34,447 bases of DNA, from IMG/VR virus record IMGVR_UViG_3300030389_001604, positions 1 to 34,447 of that record, one strand, 5' to 3'. Below the pieces are notes generated by a model. The model did no database searches, was not told the DNA's origin, and saw nothing but the letters and a program-made list of their open reading frames with translations. Below are positions 5,181 through 12,353 of the stretch, in pieces. Every line of letters starts with the position of its first letter. Within the stretch, counting starts at the first letter, position 1. Made by a program: the position numbers and the translations under genes. The stretch is from a virus.

Positions 5181-5354
5181 ATGGAATTTATACTTACAAT
5201 TATACTAGGTCTTATATTTTGCTTACCTATGGTTTGGGTGGCAAAACTTAAAACAGATAACGAGATTCTTAATCATAAGCTGGATTTTTACAGAAATAAG
5301 GCTTTGGCTATGAATCGTATTTTTAAACTTAACAACATGGCAACTTGGAAATGA
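5181..5354 (+). CDS. Small single-span membrane protein
   Basis: The 57-residue product has one N-terminal hydrophobic helix (FILTIILGLIFCLPMVWVA, residues 3-21), then a charged cytoplasmic-type tail (KLKTDNEILNHKLDFYRNKA) that could form a coiled coil. SD AAAGGAGATAAGAAGTA precedes the ATG. It ends in an ATGA overlap with the metallopeptidase gene, so the two are probably translated together. Function unknown. Confidence 0.6.
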   Translation: MEFILTIILGLIFCLPMVWVAKLKTDNEILNHKLDFYRNKALAMNRIFKLNNMATWK

Positions 5355-5713
5355 AACAGTTATATCATTGGGAAATACAAAGTATTATAGATAGCTATGA
5401 TTTAGAATCTATTTATTTTATAACTGACTCGTCTCGGTTGAAAGGTCAATATATAGCAGAAGATGATGCTATTATATTGAACCCTAAACAAACTAAAAAA
5501 GAATTTACTTTATCGTTGCTTCATGAGATATGCCACGCTCTAGATTGTAAAAAACTAGGCGTAACAAAGTATCTCAAGAAATACAATCAAGCAAGTCAAA
5601 TTGCTTTGCATAATGGATTGGATTTTTACAATGATAATAAATGGGAAATACGAGCAGAGAAATTTGCTCACAGAGAATACAAATTGTTAAAATTTAACAA
5701 AAAGGAGAAGTGA
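5351..5713 (+). CDS. HExxH zinc metallopeptidase, ImmA/SprT-like
   Basis: The 120-residue product has a clear zincin motif LLHEICHALD, with HEICH at about residues 58-62, and a downstream WEIRAEKFA segment whose glutamate near residue 102 may be the third zinc ligand. The order of elements (an IILNP strand, HExxH helix, then ExxAE helix) resembles small ImmA/IrrE or SprT-like domains. ImmA proteases cleave phage-type repressors in conjugative elements and prophages; SprT-like domains act on DNA-protein crosslinks. No helix-turn-helix gene, the usual ImmA partner, is adjacent. Translation starts at the ATG overlapping the previous stop. Its last codons are built from the 17-bp palindrome at 5684-5700. 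Catalytic class fairly sure, biological role unknown. Confidence 0.65.
   Translation: MKQLYHWEIQSIIDSYDLESIYFITDSSRLKGQYIAEDDAIILNPKQTKKEFTLSLLHEICHALDCKKLGVTKYLKKYNQASQIALHNGLDFYNDNKWEIRAEKFAHREYKLLKFNKKEK
5684..5700. promoter_or_regulatory. 17-bp palindrome TTGTTAAAATTTAACAA
   Basis: Perfect palindrome lying inside the last codons of the metallopeptidase gene and running straight into the AAAGGAG ribosome binding site of the next gene. Identical to the copy at 4361-4377. Confidence 0.8.
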
Positions 5714-5949
5714 TGGTAGCAAAAAACCACAAGAAAGAAATTGACGCTCAATTAGCCGATAAAAATATTAAATTCTGTTTAAGTTGTAAACATTGCTGGG
5801 CGTACTTTTTACAATCTACGACAAAGAATTATAAAAATATATGGGTGCAGAGGTTTACAAGATATGAAGATTTTCCAAGTTATGGGAAAGAAAAGAAAAA
5901 ATGCCCTTCATGTAAAGGAGATAAAACAAGAGAAATAGTTTTTTATTAA
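5713..5949 (+). CDS. Zinc-ribbon hypothetical protein
   Basis: A 78-residue product with two cysteine pairs, CLSCKHC near residue 22 and CPSC near residue 63, separated by an aromatic segment (WAYFLQ, IWVQRFTRYEDF). This fits a single zinc ribbon. An in-frame GTG lies one codon upstream, but the ATG at 5713 is preferred because it forms a TGATG overlap with the previous stop codon and has AAAGGAGAAG before it. The overall type resembles the small zinc ribbon at 191-331. Function unknown. Confidence 0.6.
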   Translation: MVAKNHKKEIDAQLADKNIKFCLSCKHCWAYFLQSTTKNYKNIWVQRFTRYEDFPSYGKEKKKCPSCKGDKTREIVFY

Positions 5950-5970
5950 ACCAAAAGGAGAATTAATAAA

Positions 5971-6354
5971 ATGAATATAAACAATATTTCAGTAAGATTA
6001 TTAAACATAACTTATTGCGACAATGATAGTCTACCTCGCACAATAGAAGAGTTATTTTGGGAGTTAGATTGCGATATGAACGGCAACAATGGAGAAGAGT
6101 ATTTATGGGAGGATGCAAAAGCAAATGGATTTGATTGTAACTTAAGCTACATAACAAAGCTATATGAGGATAAAATGGATGATGATTGGTGGGAATGGGA
6201 TGACCATAGTCAAATAGATGATTGTATTCAACATTTTGCAGAGTTTTATCATCGTGAGGGATACAATTATTATAAACTAGGCGATGCTTATTTCGATACA
6301 AATGACAATGGTAAAACTTGGAAGATTGCAATTCCATATATAACTTATTATTAG
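5971..6354 (+). CDS. Acidic hypothetical protein
   Basis: A 127-residue soluble, very acidic protein rich in Asp, Asn, Trp and Tyr (MNINNISVRLLNITYCDND, then LYEDKMDDDWWEWDDHSQIDD near residue 70). Such charge resembles DNA-mimic and other early inhibitory phage proteins, but that is only a property match. SD AAAAGGAG is upstream. No family recognised. Confidence 0.65.
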   Translation: MNINNISVRLLNITYCDNDSLPRTIEELFWELDCDMNGNNGEEYLWEDAKANGFDCNLSYITKLYEDKMDDDWWEWDDHSQIDDCIQHFAEFYHREGYNYYKLGDAYFDTNDNGKTWKIAIPYITYY

Positions 6355-6374
6355 AAAACAAAAAGGAGAAAACA

Positions 6375-6680
6375 ATGAAACAAGTTCTTTCAGAACAACA
6401 AGAGAATAAATTAATGGAATCAGATGCTGATTTATTATATGAATTAATTTCAGAAGTATTGGAGAAATGGACTGATGCTAACAATGATGATTTAATACCA
6501 TCCACGGAATGTGTAGTTCCATTGGTGTTTCATAGGATACTTTCATATCATTATGCACATCATTTTGAATTATCAAGCAAAGGCATTAAGAGATACCTTT
6601 CCATGCTAGAAGATTCTATTTATCAACAATTTGCAAACTCCACTATTGAACATGATCATAGTATTGAAGGTCAGGCATGA
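6375..6680 (+). CDS. Acidic helical hypothetical protein
   Basis: A 101-residue helical, acidic product (LYELISEVLEKWTDANNDDL early, then FHRILSYHYAHHFELSSKGI). The ATG at 6375 follows AAAAGGAGAAAACA; a longer reading from 6318 would overlap the preceding gene and lacks an SD. It ends in an ATGA overlap with the next gene. Family not recognised. Confidence 0.6.
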   Translation: MKQVLSEQQENKLMESDADLLYELISEVLEKWTDANNDDLIPSTECVVPLVFHRILSYHYAHHFELSSKGIKRYLSMLEDSIYQQFANSTIEHDHSIEGQA

Positions 6681-6937
6681 AACAATTTATAAAAGATGGT
6701 GTTCTTACTAAATACGAAAAAGAATCTAGTAAATTGAGAATGGGTGGTGGATCGTGGACAATTAATTTAGATAAAGTTTCTCTTGACTTTTTAACAAAAG
6801 TAGTTTATATTACAAATCGGTATAGGTACAGCATTCATACAGTTGATGCCTTGAATAAAGGATGGATTAAGATTTTGGGTGGAGAAAATAAACTTATCAT
6901 ACCTTTGAGACATTGGAAAAGGGATACTATATGCTGA
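6677..6937 (+). CDS. Hypothetical protein
   Basis: An 86-residue, basic, probably beta-rich product (RMGGGSWTINLDKVSLDFL near the middle, GGENKLIIPLRHW near the end). It is coupled to both neighbours: its ATG overlaps the previous stop as ATGA and its own stop overlaps the next ATG. No recognisable family. Confidence 0.55.
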   Translation: MKQFIKDGVLTKYEKESSKLRMGGGSWTINLDKVSLDFLTKVVYITNRYRYSIHTVDALNKGWIKILGGENKLIIPLRHWKRDTIC

Positions 6938-7149
6938 GAATGAACAGAGAAAAAAACAGTCCTCAAACGGCAGTTAAGAAGCTATGTGCTAATTATAACT
7001 CAGGTTATATTTGCTCAGGTATTATAATTGACAGTCAATTAAGGCAAAGGGTAGATGGCAACCTTGCAAATAAAGTCTGTCAAATTAAAAGAGGAAAAGA
7101 TTGCAAATATTACGATAAATGCGTAAAGCCATTTGCAATATTAGATTAG
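6931..7149 (+). CDS. Cysteine-containing hypothetical protein
   Basis: A 72-residue basic protein starting at the ATG overlapping the previous gene's stop; a TTG six codons upstream is a less likely start. Cysteines lie near residues 19, 29, 50, 57 and 63, with GKDCKYYDKC near the C terminus, compatible with a metal site. It is the last gene before the structured leader of the replication initiator. Function unknown. Confidence 0.55.
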   Translation: MLRMNREKNSPQTAVKKLCANYNSGYICSGIIIDSQLRQRVDGNLANKVCQIKRGKDCKYYDKCVKPFAILD

Positions 7150-7158
7150 TTAACTAAC

Positions 7159-7212
7159 AGTTGGTGGGGAGTAATGAGGGGCAATAAAGTGGTCTATTGC
7201 TCTCTGCCAACT
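7159..7212 (+). promoter_or_regulatory. Long hairpin / possible RNA switch in initiator leader
   Basis: Bases 7159-7176 pair with 7195-7212 as a continuous 18-bp stem with some G-U pairs (ends AGTTGG and CCAACT) and an 18-base loop. A competing stem pairs 7178-7186 (GGGGCAATA) with 7195-7203 (TATTGCTCT), leaving an 8-base loop. Both use the same 3' strand, so only one can form. The structure ends 6 bases before the AAGGAG of the initiator gene and is not followed by a T tract, so it is not a simple terminator. A perfect palindrome TTAGTTAACTAA (7146-7157) sits just before it. Confidence 0.6.
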
Positions 7213-7230
7213 TATCAAAAGGAGAAATAA

Positions 7231-8025
7231 ATGAGAAGTGGTTATGTTGGATACCTACCTGTGTATATTAGGCATTCTAAAAAACTAAATCCTACCACTA
7301 AATTAGTGTACGCTGAAATTACTGCTTGCCTAGAGGATAGTGGAGTCTGCAAGAAACCAAATGTCTATTTTAGCAAGGCATTACATATTCATAAAACAAC
7401 AGTATCAGAGCAAATTACTAAACTGAGAAAGCTAAATTTTATTAACGTATATATGGAATACGAAAAAGGAACTCAAAAATTTAAAAATAGATATATCACT
7501 CTTACCTACCCCCAAATTCAGGTAGGGGTTGAGGGAGATGTGAACAATACCCATATCTATTTACAGGAAGGGGAGAGCCTCTCTAATACTACTGTAGTGC
7601 CTAAAAATGGTGTATACCCTAACTCAAAACAGGAAACATTATTAGATAATAATATTAACAAACTATATACCAATAGGCATTATAGTAATATCCCCCTAAA
7701 TAAAAAGATAAACAAGAAACAAGAAGATGCCTTAAAAAAGATTGTTTTTTATTTTTATAATGTTCAAGCAGAGAGATTGCCAAATGTTATAGATAGCGAT
7801 TGGAGAAGGGATACTGGAGCTATTAACGATAGTATCAATACATTGTATGATCTCATCAAGAAAGATGGCTTTGAGTATGATGATGTTTTAGATAGTGTTA
7901 AGTGGGCATTGTTTGACAAATTTTGGGCAACTAATTTAGTTAGTCTAAGAGTCTTGAGAGAAAAGTCAAGCAATGGTATTACTAAATTTCAAAATATATA
8001 TAAGGATTGTAAAGGAACAAGATAA
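7231..8025 (+). CDS. Replication initiator-like protein (lambda O/DnaD type)
   Basis: The 264-residue product has an N-terminal winged-helix region (YLPVYIRHSKKLNPTTKLVYAEI at residues 9-31, KTTVSEQITKLRKLNFI around 55-71), as in phage replisome organisers. A low-complexity linker (about residues 100-165) follows, then a C-terminal helical domain ending DSVKWALFDKFWATNLVSLRVLREKSSNGITKFQ, a pattern common in DnaD-like and O-like proteins. The expected role is to bind the origin and load the helicase encoded immediately downstream. The TAATG overlap with the primase-helicase gene supports that partnership. The linker DNA contains small inverted repeats and may carry the origin, as in lambda O. 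SD AAAAGGAG. Confidence 0.7.
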   Translation: MRSGYVGYLPVYIRHSKKLNPTTKLVYAEITACLEDSGVCKKPNVYFSKALHIHKTTVSEQITKLRKLNFINVYMEYEKGTQKFKNRYITLTYPQIQVGVEGDVNNTHIYLQEGESLSNTTVVPKNGVYPNSKQETLLDNNINKLYTNRHYSNIPLNKKINKKQEDALKKIVFYFYNVQAERLPNVIDSDWRRDTGAINDSINTLYDLIKKDGFEYDDVLDSVKWALFDKFWATNLVSLRVLREKSSNGITKFQNIYKDCKGTR

Positions 8026-9704
8026 TGACATTTGAGGAGCATGGCATTTATATTAATGATACATCAGGGCAATGCAAAACATTTTGTCCTAAATGTAGCA
8101 AAACTAGAAAGAAAAGTTCTGATCCTTGTTTATCAGTTAATATTGATGAGGGAGTTTGGAACTGTCATCATTGTGGGTGGAAGGGAACATTGAAAAAAGT
8201 TAAAAATTTAACAAAAGTTGAAATAGTCAGTAAACCCATACCACCCACAACTGAGATTCCTGATAATGTTTATCAATGGTTTGAGGATAGAAACATTAGT
8301 AGAGTAGTTGTGGATAGTGAAAAAATAGGTTACAGCGATAGATGGATTCATTTTCCATTTTACAAAGATGGGGAAGTAGTAAATATAAAATCAAGAACTG
8401 GAGATAAGAAGTTTAAGCAAACTAAGAACGCTGAGAAATGTTTTTATAGGTTTGATAGCATGGTTGGGATGGAAACGATTATTATAACTGAGGGCGAGAT
8501 GGATGCTTTATCTTTGGTTCAATCAGGTTTTACAAATGTTGTCTCTGTTCCTGATGGTGCACCAGCACAAGGAACAAACCCAAGTGATAAGAAGTTCAGT
8601 TACTTGATGTCAGCAGAAGAACACTTAATGAACGCTAATACTGTTATATTATGTACAGATTCTGATGGTGCTGGTAAACATCTAAGGGAAGAATTATCTA
8701 GGCGTATAGGTAGGGAAAAATGCTTCAGAGTTGTATACCCTGATGGATGTAAGGATATGAATGATGTATTGATGCAATACGGAGAAGATAAAGTCCAAGA
8801 AGTAGTAAGTGAGGCTCATCCATATCCTATTGATGGCGTAGTCATGGTGCAAGATGTAGAGGATGATGCTATTGATTTATTATTAAAGCCAGAGGTTAAG
8901 GGTTTATCTACAGGGTGGTCTTGTGTTGATCCTCATTATTTAGTTAGTCCTAGTGAGGTCACAGTTGTTACAGGAGTTCCAAACATGGGTAAATCAGAGT
9001 GGATGGATGCAGTAATGATTAATATGGTTCAATCCTATGGGTGGAAATTTGGTGTATTCTCAGCAGAGAACTTTCCTGTTAAGCATCATTTACTAAAACT
9101 TGTTGGTAAATTTACAGGGCAACCATTTTGGGGGGATGATAAAATGGATGAAGGAACAGCTAGAGCCAGCATGAAGATACTCAATGAACATATTAAATTC
9201 ATAGGCACTCAAGAAGATTCTGTGACTGTTGAGTCTATCATGGAACAAGCAAAAATACTCAACTTTAGATTTGGACTAAATGGGTTGATTATTGATCCGT
9301 GGAATACACTAGAGCATAAATTTGGGGATGGGGAGAATGAGACTTTATATGTATCGAGGGTACTTGCTCAGTTAAGTGCATTTGCCAAGTTAAATGAGTT
9401 GCATATATGGGTTGTAGCTCATCCGAGAAAAATGGAAAATGGAGTAGATCGAAAGCCTGTTGTTCCCACCCCCTATGATATATCAGGATCAGCTAATTGG
9501 TTTAATAAATGCGATAATGCAATTACTGTACATAGACACAGAAATTCAGAGGAAGATTATGCTGGTATCCATGTGCATAAGATTAGGTTTCAATACAAGA
9601 ATGGTAAGCCAAATCAAAATGATCCTGTAAAACTTAAATATGATATTGCAAGAGGAAAATATTATGAGTACATTGAAGAACCTAAAGAAAATTTATTTGG
9701 ATAG
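8025..9704 (+). CDS. Primase-helicase, T7 gp4-like
   Basis: The 559-residue product has the full layout of a bifunctional primase-helicase. A four-cysteine zinc site lies at residues 21, 24, 47 and 50 (CPKC, CHHC). A TOPRIM domain follows, with TEGEMDAL near residue 156 and CTDSDGAG near 212. A RecA-like DnaB-type helicase domain starts near residue 295, with Walker A GVPNMGKS near 316 and the Walker B strand LIIDPWN near 420. It should synthesise primers and unwind DNA at the fork. No phage DNA polymerase is visible, so the host polymerase is presumably used. Start and stop overlap the neighbouring genes, placing it in the core replication operon. Confidence 0.92.
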   Translation: MTFEEHGIYINDTSGQCKTFCPKCSKTRKKSSDPCLSVNIDEGVWNCHHCGWKGTLKKVKNLTKVEIVSKPIPPTTEIPDNVYQWFEDRNISRVVVDSEKIGYSDRWIHFPFYKDGEVVNIKSRTGDKKFKQTKNAEKCFYRFDSMVGMETIIITEGEMDALSLVQSGFTNVVSVPDGAPAQGTNPSDKKFSYLMSAEEHLMNANTVILCTDSDGAGKHLREELSRRIGREKCFRVVYPDGCKDMNDVLMQYGEDKVQEVVSEAHPYPIDGVVMVQDVEDDAIDLLLKPEVKGLSTGWSCVDPHYLVSPSEVTVVTGVPNMGKSEWMDAVMINMVQSYGWKFGVFSAENFPVKHHLLKLVGKFTGQPFWGDDKMDEGTARASMKILNEHIKFIGTQEDSVTVESIMEQAKILNFRFGLNGLIIDPWNTLEHKFGDGENETLYVSRVLAQLSAFAKLNELHIWVVAHPRKMENGVDRKPVVPTPYDISGSANWFNKCDNAITVHRHRNSEEDYAGIHVHKIRFQYKNGKPNQNDPVKLKYDIARGKYYEYIEEPKENLFG

Positions 9705-9885
9705 GTTGGATAAGATGGATCACGACAAGTGGGAGAATCATAGTCAGGAACGGCACATACGCCACATGAGGAAAAGGTATCATCAAGAGTTTGATAAAGT
9801 CTGGGTAAGGTATAATAATAAACAAGCTACATATCAAGAATGGCAAAAAGCATTAGATTTGTGGCTTAATTCGGAGTTAATATGA
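9664..9885 (+). CDS. Small basic hypothetical protein
   Basis: A 73-residue helical product rich in Lys, Arg, His and Trp (MSTLKNLKKIYLDRLDKM, HIRHMRKRYHQEFDKVW). The ATG at 9664 follows AGAGGA by a normal distance; a longer reading from 9640 would only increase the overlap with the helicase gene, which is already 41 bp. It ends in an ATGA overlap with the phosphoesterase gene. Function unknown; could be an accessory replication protein by location. Confidence 0.6.
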   Translation: MSTLKNLKKIYLDRLDKMDHDKWENHSQERHIRHMRKRYHQEFDKVWVRYNNKQATYQEWQKALDLWLNSELI

Positions 9886-10646
9886 AGGTAAAAAGATACA
9901 TAGTAACACCTGATAAACATTTTCCTATGGCTGATATGAAAGCTATAAGTGTTGTTTGTCAGGCTATAGAGATCATACAGCCTGATGGTTATATTGATCT
10001 TGGGGATACTGGAGAATGGGAATCAGTATCTCATTGGCAATGGAAAAAGAAGAAACGACCACCTTTAGAATATCAACTGCCATTTGTTAAAAAAGAAATA
10101 GCAGAGGTAAATAAAGGTATGGACATAATTGATGAATCACTAGACAGAGCAAACGTAAAGGAGAAACATTTTGTTGAAGGTAACCATGAAGATTGGCTTA
10201 ATAGATTTGTTGAAGAAAACCCCTACCTTGCTGATGATTTTTTGGTTAAAAATGCTATTCAGCTTGAAGATCGTGGTTATAAATATCACAAGCTGGGTAA
10301 GATGCTTAAGATTGGCAAACTCAACTTTTATCACGGACATCATTTCGCTGGTATTAATCATACTCGTAACCACCTCCTACGTCTTGGTGGTAATGTTATG
10401 TATGGACATCATCATGACATACAGCAATCTTCCGTGACTCATATTGATGGAGTTAAATCAGCTTGGTCAATAGGGTGTTTGAAAGATATGAGTGCTAATG
10501 CCAATCAATGGTTAGGGAATAGGCAACATAATTGGCAACACGCTTTTGCAATAGTGGACTTTTATCACTCAGGATTCTTTACAGTTCATTTAGTGCAGAT
10601 AGTCAATGGTAAAACCTCTTTGTGGGGAGAATTAATTAAGGGTTGA
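9882..10646 (+). CDS. Calcineurin-like metallophosphoesterase
   Basis: The 254-residue product shows the ordered metal-binding motifs of calcineurin-like phosphoesterases: D11-x-H13, GDTGEW at 41-46, GNHEDW near residue 100, YHGHH near 150 and GHHHD near 174. Such phage enzymes hydrolyse phosphomonoesters or phosphodiesters; the substrate here is unknown. They are common next to replication genes, where nucleic-acid processing or nucleotide salvage is possible. The gene is coupled to the preceding one by ATGA overlap, and the promoter for the next gene overlaps its stop codon. Confidence 0.85.
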   Translation: MKVKRYIVTPDKHFPMADMKAISVVCQAIEIIQPDGYIDLGDTGEWESVSHWQWKKKKRPPLEYQLPFVKKEIAEVNKGMDIIDESLDRANVKEKHFVEGNHEDWLNRFVEENPYLADDFLVKNAIQLEDRGYKYHKLGKMLKIGKLNFYHGHHFAGINHTRNHLLRLGGNVMYGHHHDIQQSSVTHIDGVKSAWSIGCLKDMSANANQWLGNRQHNWQHAFAIVDFYHSGFFTVHLVQIVNGKTSLWGELIKG

Positions 10647-10671
10647 CACATTATATTTTACTGTGTTAAAT
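10643..10671 (+). promoter_or_regulatory. Strong sigma70-like promoter
   Basis: TTGACA (10643-10648), 17 bp, TTAAAT (10666-10671). The -35 box shares bases with the stop codon of the phosphoesterase gene. The AAAAGGAG of the next gene follows within a few bases, so the leader is very short. It probably drives the second half of the early operon. Confidence 0.7.
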
Positions 10672-10684
10672 TAAAAGGAGAGAT

Positions 10685-10846
10685 ATGAAAATATTTGACA
10701 AAAAACCAACTACACCAGAAATTACTCAAGGCAAGTTTAGGGTAGAGTTTCCAGATAGCATGACTACTGAAAAGATAGAGGAAATTCGCACAATGGTTGT
10801 TAAACTTCTTGAGATGAATAATTGCAAGGTTGTTCCAGTTGATTAA
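10685..10846 (+). CDS. Small hypothetical protein
   Basis: A 53-residue product (MKIFDKKPTTPEITQGKFRV at the start, then a charged helix EKIEEIRTMVVKLLEM). It is the first gene behind the promoter at 10643-10671, with SD AAAAGGAGAGAT. Family not recognised. Confidence 0.6.
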   Translation: MKIFDKKPTTPEITQGKFRVEFPDSMTTEKIEEIRTMVVKLLEMNNCKVVPVD

Positions 10847-10859
10847 GCAAGATTTATAT

Positions 10860-11123
10860 ATGGCTACTATATCATGGGATGGTTATGTTGATGAAGATGG
10901 TAAATACCATGAAGATACAGAAGGAGAACAGATGATAGCTAGACATAGTATAGATGATCTACTTGAGGGGATAGAGGAATATATGGACAAGTTCAAAGCA
11001 CGAAATCCTTATTTGGAATGTGCTTCTATTGAAACCTATGAAGATGAGAAAGTTGCTAAGTGGAGAAAAATAACCGAATCAGTAAAAACCATATTAAAAG
11101 CAAAGGAAAAAAATGGAAAATAA
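10860..11123 (+). CDS. Acidic hypothetical protein
   Basis: An 87-residue acidic product, with a beta-like start (MATISWDGYVDEDGKYHEDTE) followed by helices (HSIDDLLEGIEEYMDKF). The ATG at 10860 is preferred to a TTG at 10830, which would run into the previous gene. No strong SD is seen, so reinitiation after the gene ending at 10846 is possible. Its 3' end overlaps the SSB-like gene by 11 bp. Function unknown. Confidence 0.55.
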   Translation: MATISWDGYVDEDGKYHEDTEGEQMIARHSIDDLLEGIEEYMDKFKARNPYLECASIETYEDEKVAKWRKITESVKTILKAKEKNGK

Positions 11124-11604
11124 AGACTCGTTTAAATTATCAAAAGATACAGATAACATTGTACAGTTGTTGTATGATGAACCAAAGCAAGGCAAGAACG
11201 CTTATGGGGATTGGTTTCTGTATGGCGTAACTAAAGATGGTCAAGAGACTAGCTTTTTTGCTACTGCCAACCTACATAAAAAGTTAAGCACTTATGGTAG
11301 AGGGGCAACAGTTAATATTAGAAAGGATGAATATGCTCCAAATAAGTTTGCATGGAATGTTATTCCTCAAGGAGATACTCAGCCTAAACCTCAAACAAGT
11401 TCTGTAGGAATGTCACAAGATGCTAGGACTCACGACATTCACAGGCAAGTCTGTTTGAAACTCGCTGTTTCTAAGATGGATACTGCTAATAAAGCGTTCA
11501 CATCTGGAGAACTTGTTGTTATTGAGGCAAATATGATGGCTTTATTAAATATACTGGAAGGTAAGTCGGTGTCTGAATCCACAGAGGATGATTCACCCTT
11601 TTAA
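11113..11604 (+). CDS. Single-stranded DNA-binding-like protein
   Basis: The 163-residue product has an N-terminal beta-rich region consistent with an OB fold (residues about 15-95: NAYGDWFLYGVTKDGQETSFF, then GRGATVNIRKDEY and FAWNVIPQ). A polar linker and helical segment follow, and the protein ends in an acidic tip EDDSPF. That ending mimics the DDDIPF C-terminal peptide through which bacterial SSB recruits partner proteins. It lies among replication and recombination genes. It would coat single-stranded DNA and dock host or phage enzymes. Overall SSB assignment is by fold pattern and tail rather than by strong sequence identity. The last codons form a hairpin with the start of the next gene. 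Confidence 0.65.
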   Translation: MENKDSFKLSKDTDNIVQLLYDEPKQGKNAYGDWFLYGVTKDGQETSFFATANLHKKLSTYGRGATVNIRKDEYAPNKFAWNVIPQGDTQPKPQTSSVGMSQDARTHDIHRQVCLKLAVSKMDTANKAFTSGELVVIEANMMALLNILEGKSVSESTEDDSPF

Positions 11605-11612
11605 TCCTCTGT
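11581..11612 (+). promoter_or_regulatory. Hairpin hiding the start of the HNH gene
   Basis: A perfect 9-bp stem ACAGAGGAT (11581-11589) / ATCCTCTGT (11604-11612) with a 14-base loop. The 3' arm contains the first two bases of the GTG start codon of the next gene, and the loop holds most of the SSB-like stop codon. No SD precedes that GTG. Confidence 0.6.
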
Positions 11613-11973
11613 GAAGAAAGCATTATCAAAGAAATTAGACAAGTTATGGTCAGACAAAGTAAAAGAATATGGAATGTGCGAATACTGCCACAAAACAAAG
11701 AATCTGAATGCTCATCACTTTTACTCACGCTCTATACGCTCTGTCCGTTGGGATATTGATAATGGTTTTTGTCTCTGTGTCGGATGCCATGTATTCTCCT
11801 CAAGTTTCTCTGCTCATAAAACCCCAGCCGAATTTGTCGAGTGGGCAGTTGAAAAGCGTGGCATCCGATGGTATAAAACAGTTAAAGAAAGAAAAAATAC
11901 AGTAGTAAAACTTACAGATGACGATTATGAGGAGATCGCATTGAAACTTAAACAAACAACATTTGACTTTTAA
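11611..11973 (+). CDS. HNH/NinG-like nuclease
   Basis: The 120-residue product carries a zinc-finger nuclease core: C23-x2-C26, then NLNAHHFYSRS (H35, H36), RWDIDNG at 46-52 and CLCVGCH at 54-60. This resembles HNH endonucleases and the NinG/Rap type of lambdoid recombination proteins that process branched DNA. Position downstream of an SSB-like gene and upstream of a NinB-like gene favours a recombination role. Translation starts at GTG without an SD, inside a hairpin, so expression likely depends on translation of the SSB-like gene. An ordinary HNH homing or packaging nuclease is the alternative. Confidence 0.7.
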   Translation: MKKALSKKLDKLWSDKVKEYGMCEYCHKTKNLNAHHFYSRSIRSVRWDIDNGFCLCVGCHVFSSSFSAHKTPAEFVEWAVEKRGIRWYKTVKERKNTVVKLTDDDYEEIALKLKQTTFDF

Positions 11974-11990
11974 TTACTAAAGGAGATAGT

Positions 11991-12215
11991 ATGAAAGACT
12001 TAGATAAGATAGCAAATAAAATTACAAACATTTGGAGTTATACAGATATGGAAATATCAGACTTTTCAACATCTGGACTAAGAAAGCACCTAGAGGCAAT
12101 TAGCGATATTGTAAATGATGTCTTATGCGACATTGAAGAATTAAAACCTTGCTCTGTATGTAACTATGAAATTTGTGAGCCATGCTTAGAAGATATGGCA
12201 GAGGAGCTAGGTTAG
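11991..12215 (+). CDS. Hypothetical protein with cysteine pairs
   Basis: A 74-residue acidic helical product ending in a cysteine-rich segment (CSVCNYEICEPC, residues about 54-65) that may bind zinc. SD AAAGGAG is well placed. Function unknown. Confidence 0.6.
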   Translation: MKDLDKIANKITNIWSYTDMEISDFSTSGLRKHLEAISDIVNDVLCDIEELKPCSVCNYEICEPCLEDMAEELG

Positions 12216-12217
12216 AT

Positions 12218-12343
12218 TTGCCTTACAAATTTGAATCTTTTTTGTCTGATTATTGCATTAAGCATAGGAAAAAAAATTCAGAACATCGCAACACTTGTTG
12301 GGTGGAAAAAGAGATGATATTTAAAATGGTTGGCTACCAGTAA
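12218..12343 (+). CDS. Possible 41-residue protein (TTG start)
   Basis: An open frame from a TTG three bases after the previous stop codon encodes a small basic peptide (MPYKFESFLSDYCIKHRKKN at the start, HRNTCWVEKEM later). AGGAG lies upstream at slightly long spacing. The amino-acid mix looks protein-like and the frame fills an otherwise empty gap, but the non-ATG start makes it tentative. Confidence 0.35.
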   Translation: MPYKFESFLSDYCIKHRKKNSEHRNTCWVEKEMIFKMVGYQ

Positions 12344-12353
12344 GGCAAAAAAT

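Noticed and set aside
5149-5181. Ten-codon ORF MTLLTKGDKK
   Set aside because: Too short, and it is essentially the SD and spacer of the next gene.
5963-6505. Leftward 180-codon ORF across two early genes
   Set aside because: Antisense to two genes with good SDs. His/Cys/Leu-rich composition is typical of an antisense frame in AT-rich DNA.
8199-8212. GTTAAAAATTTAAC in the primase gene as a full operator
   Set aside because: The centre is one base longer than in the other copies and it lies mid-gene, so it is not counted among the perfect elements.
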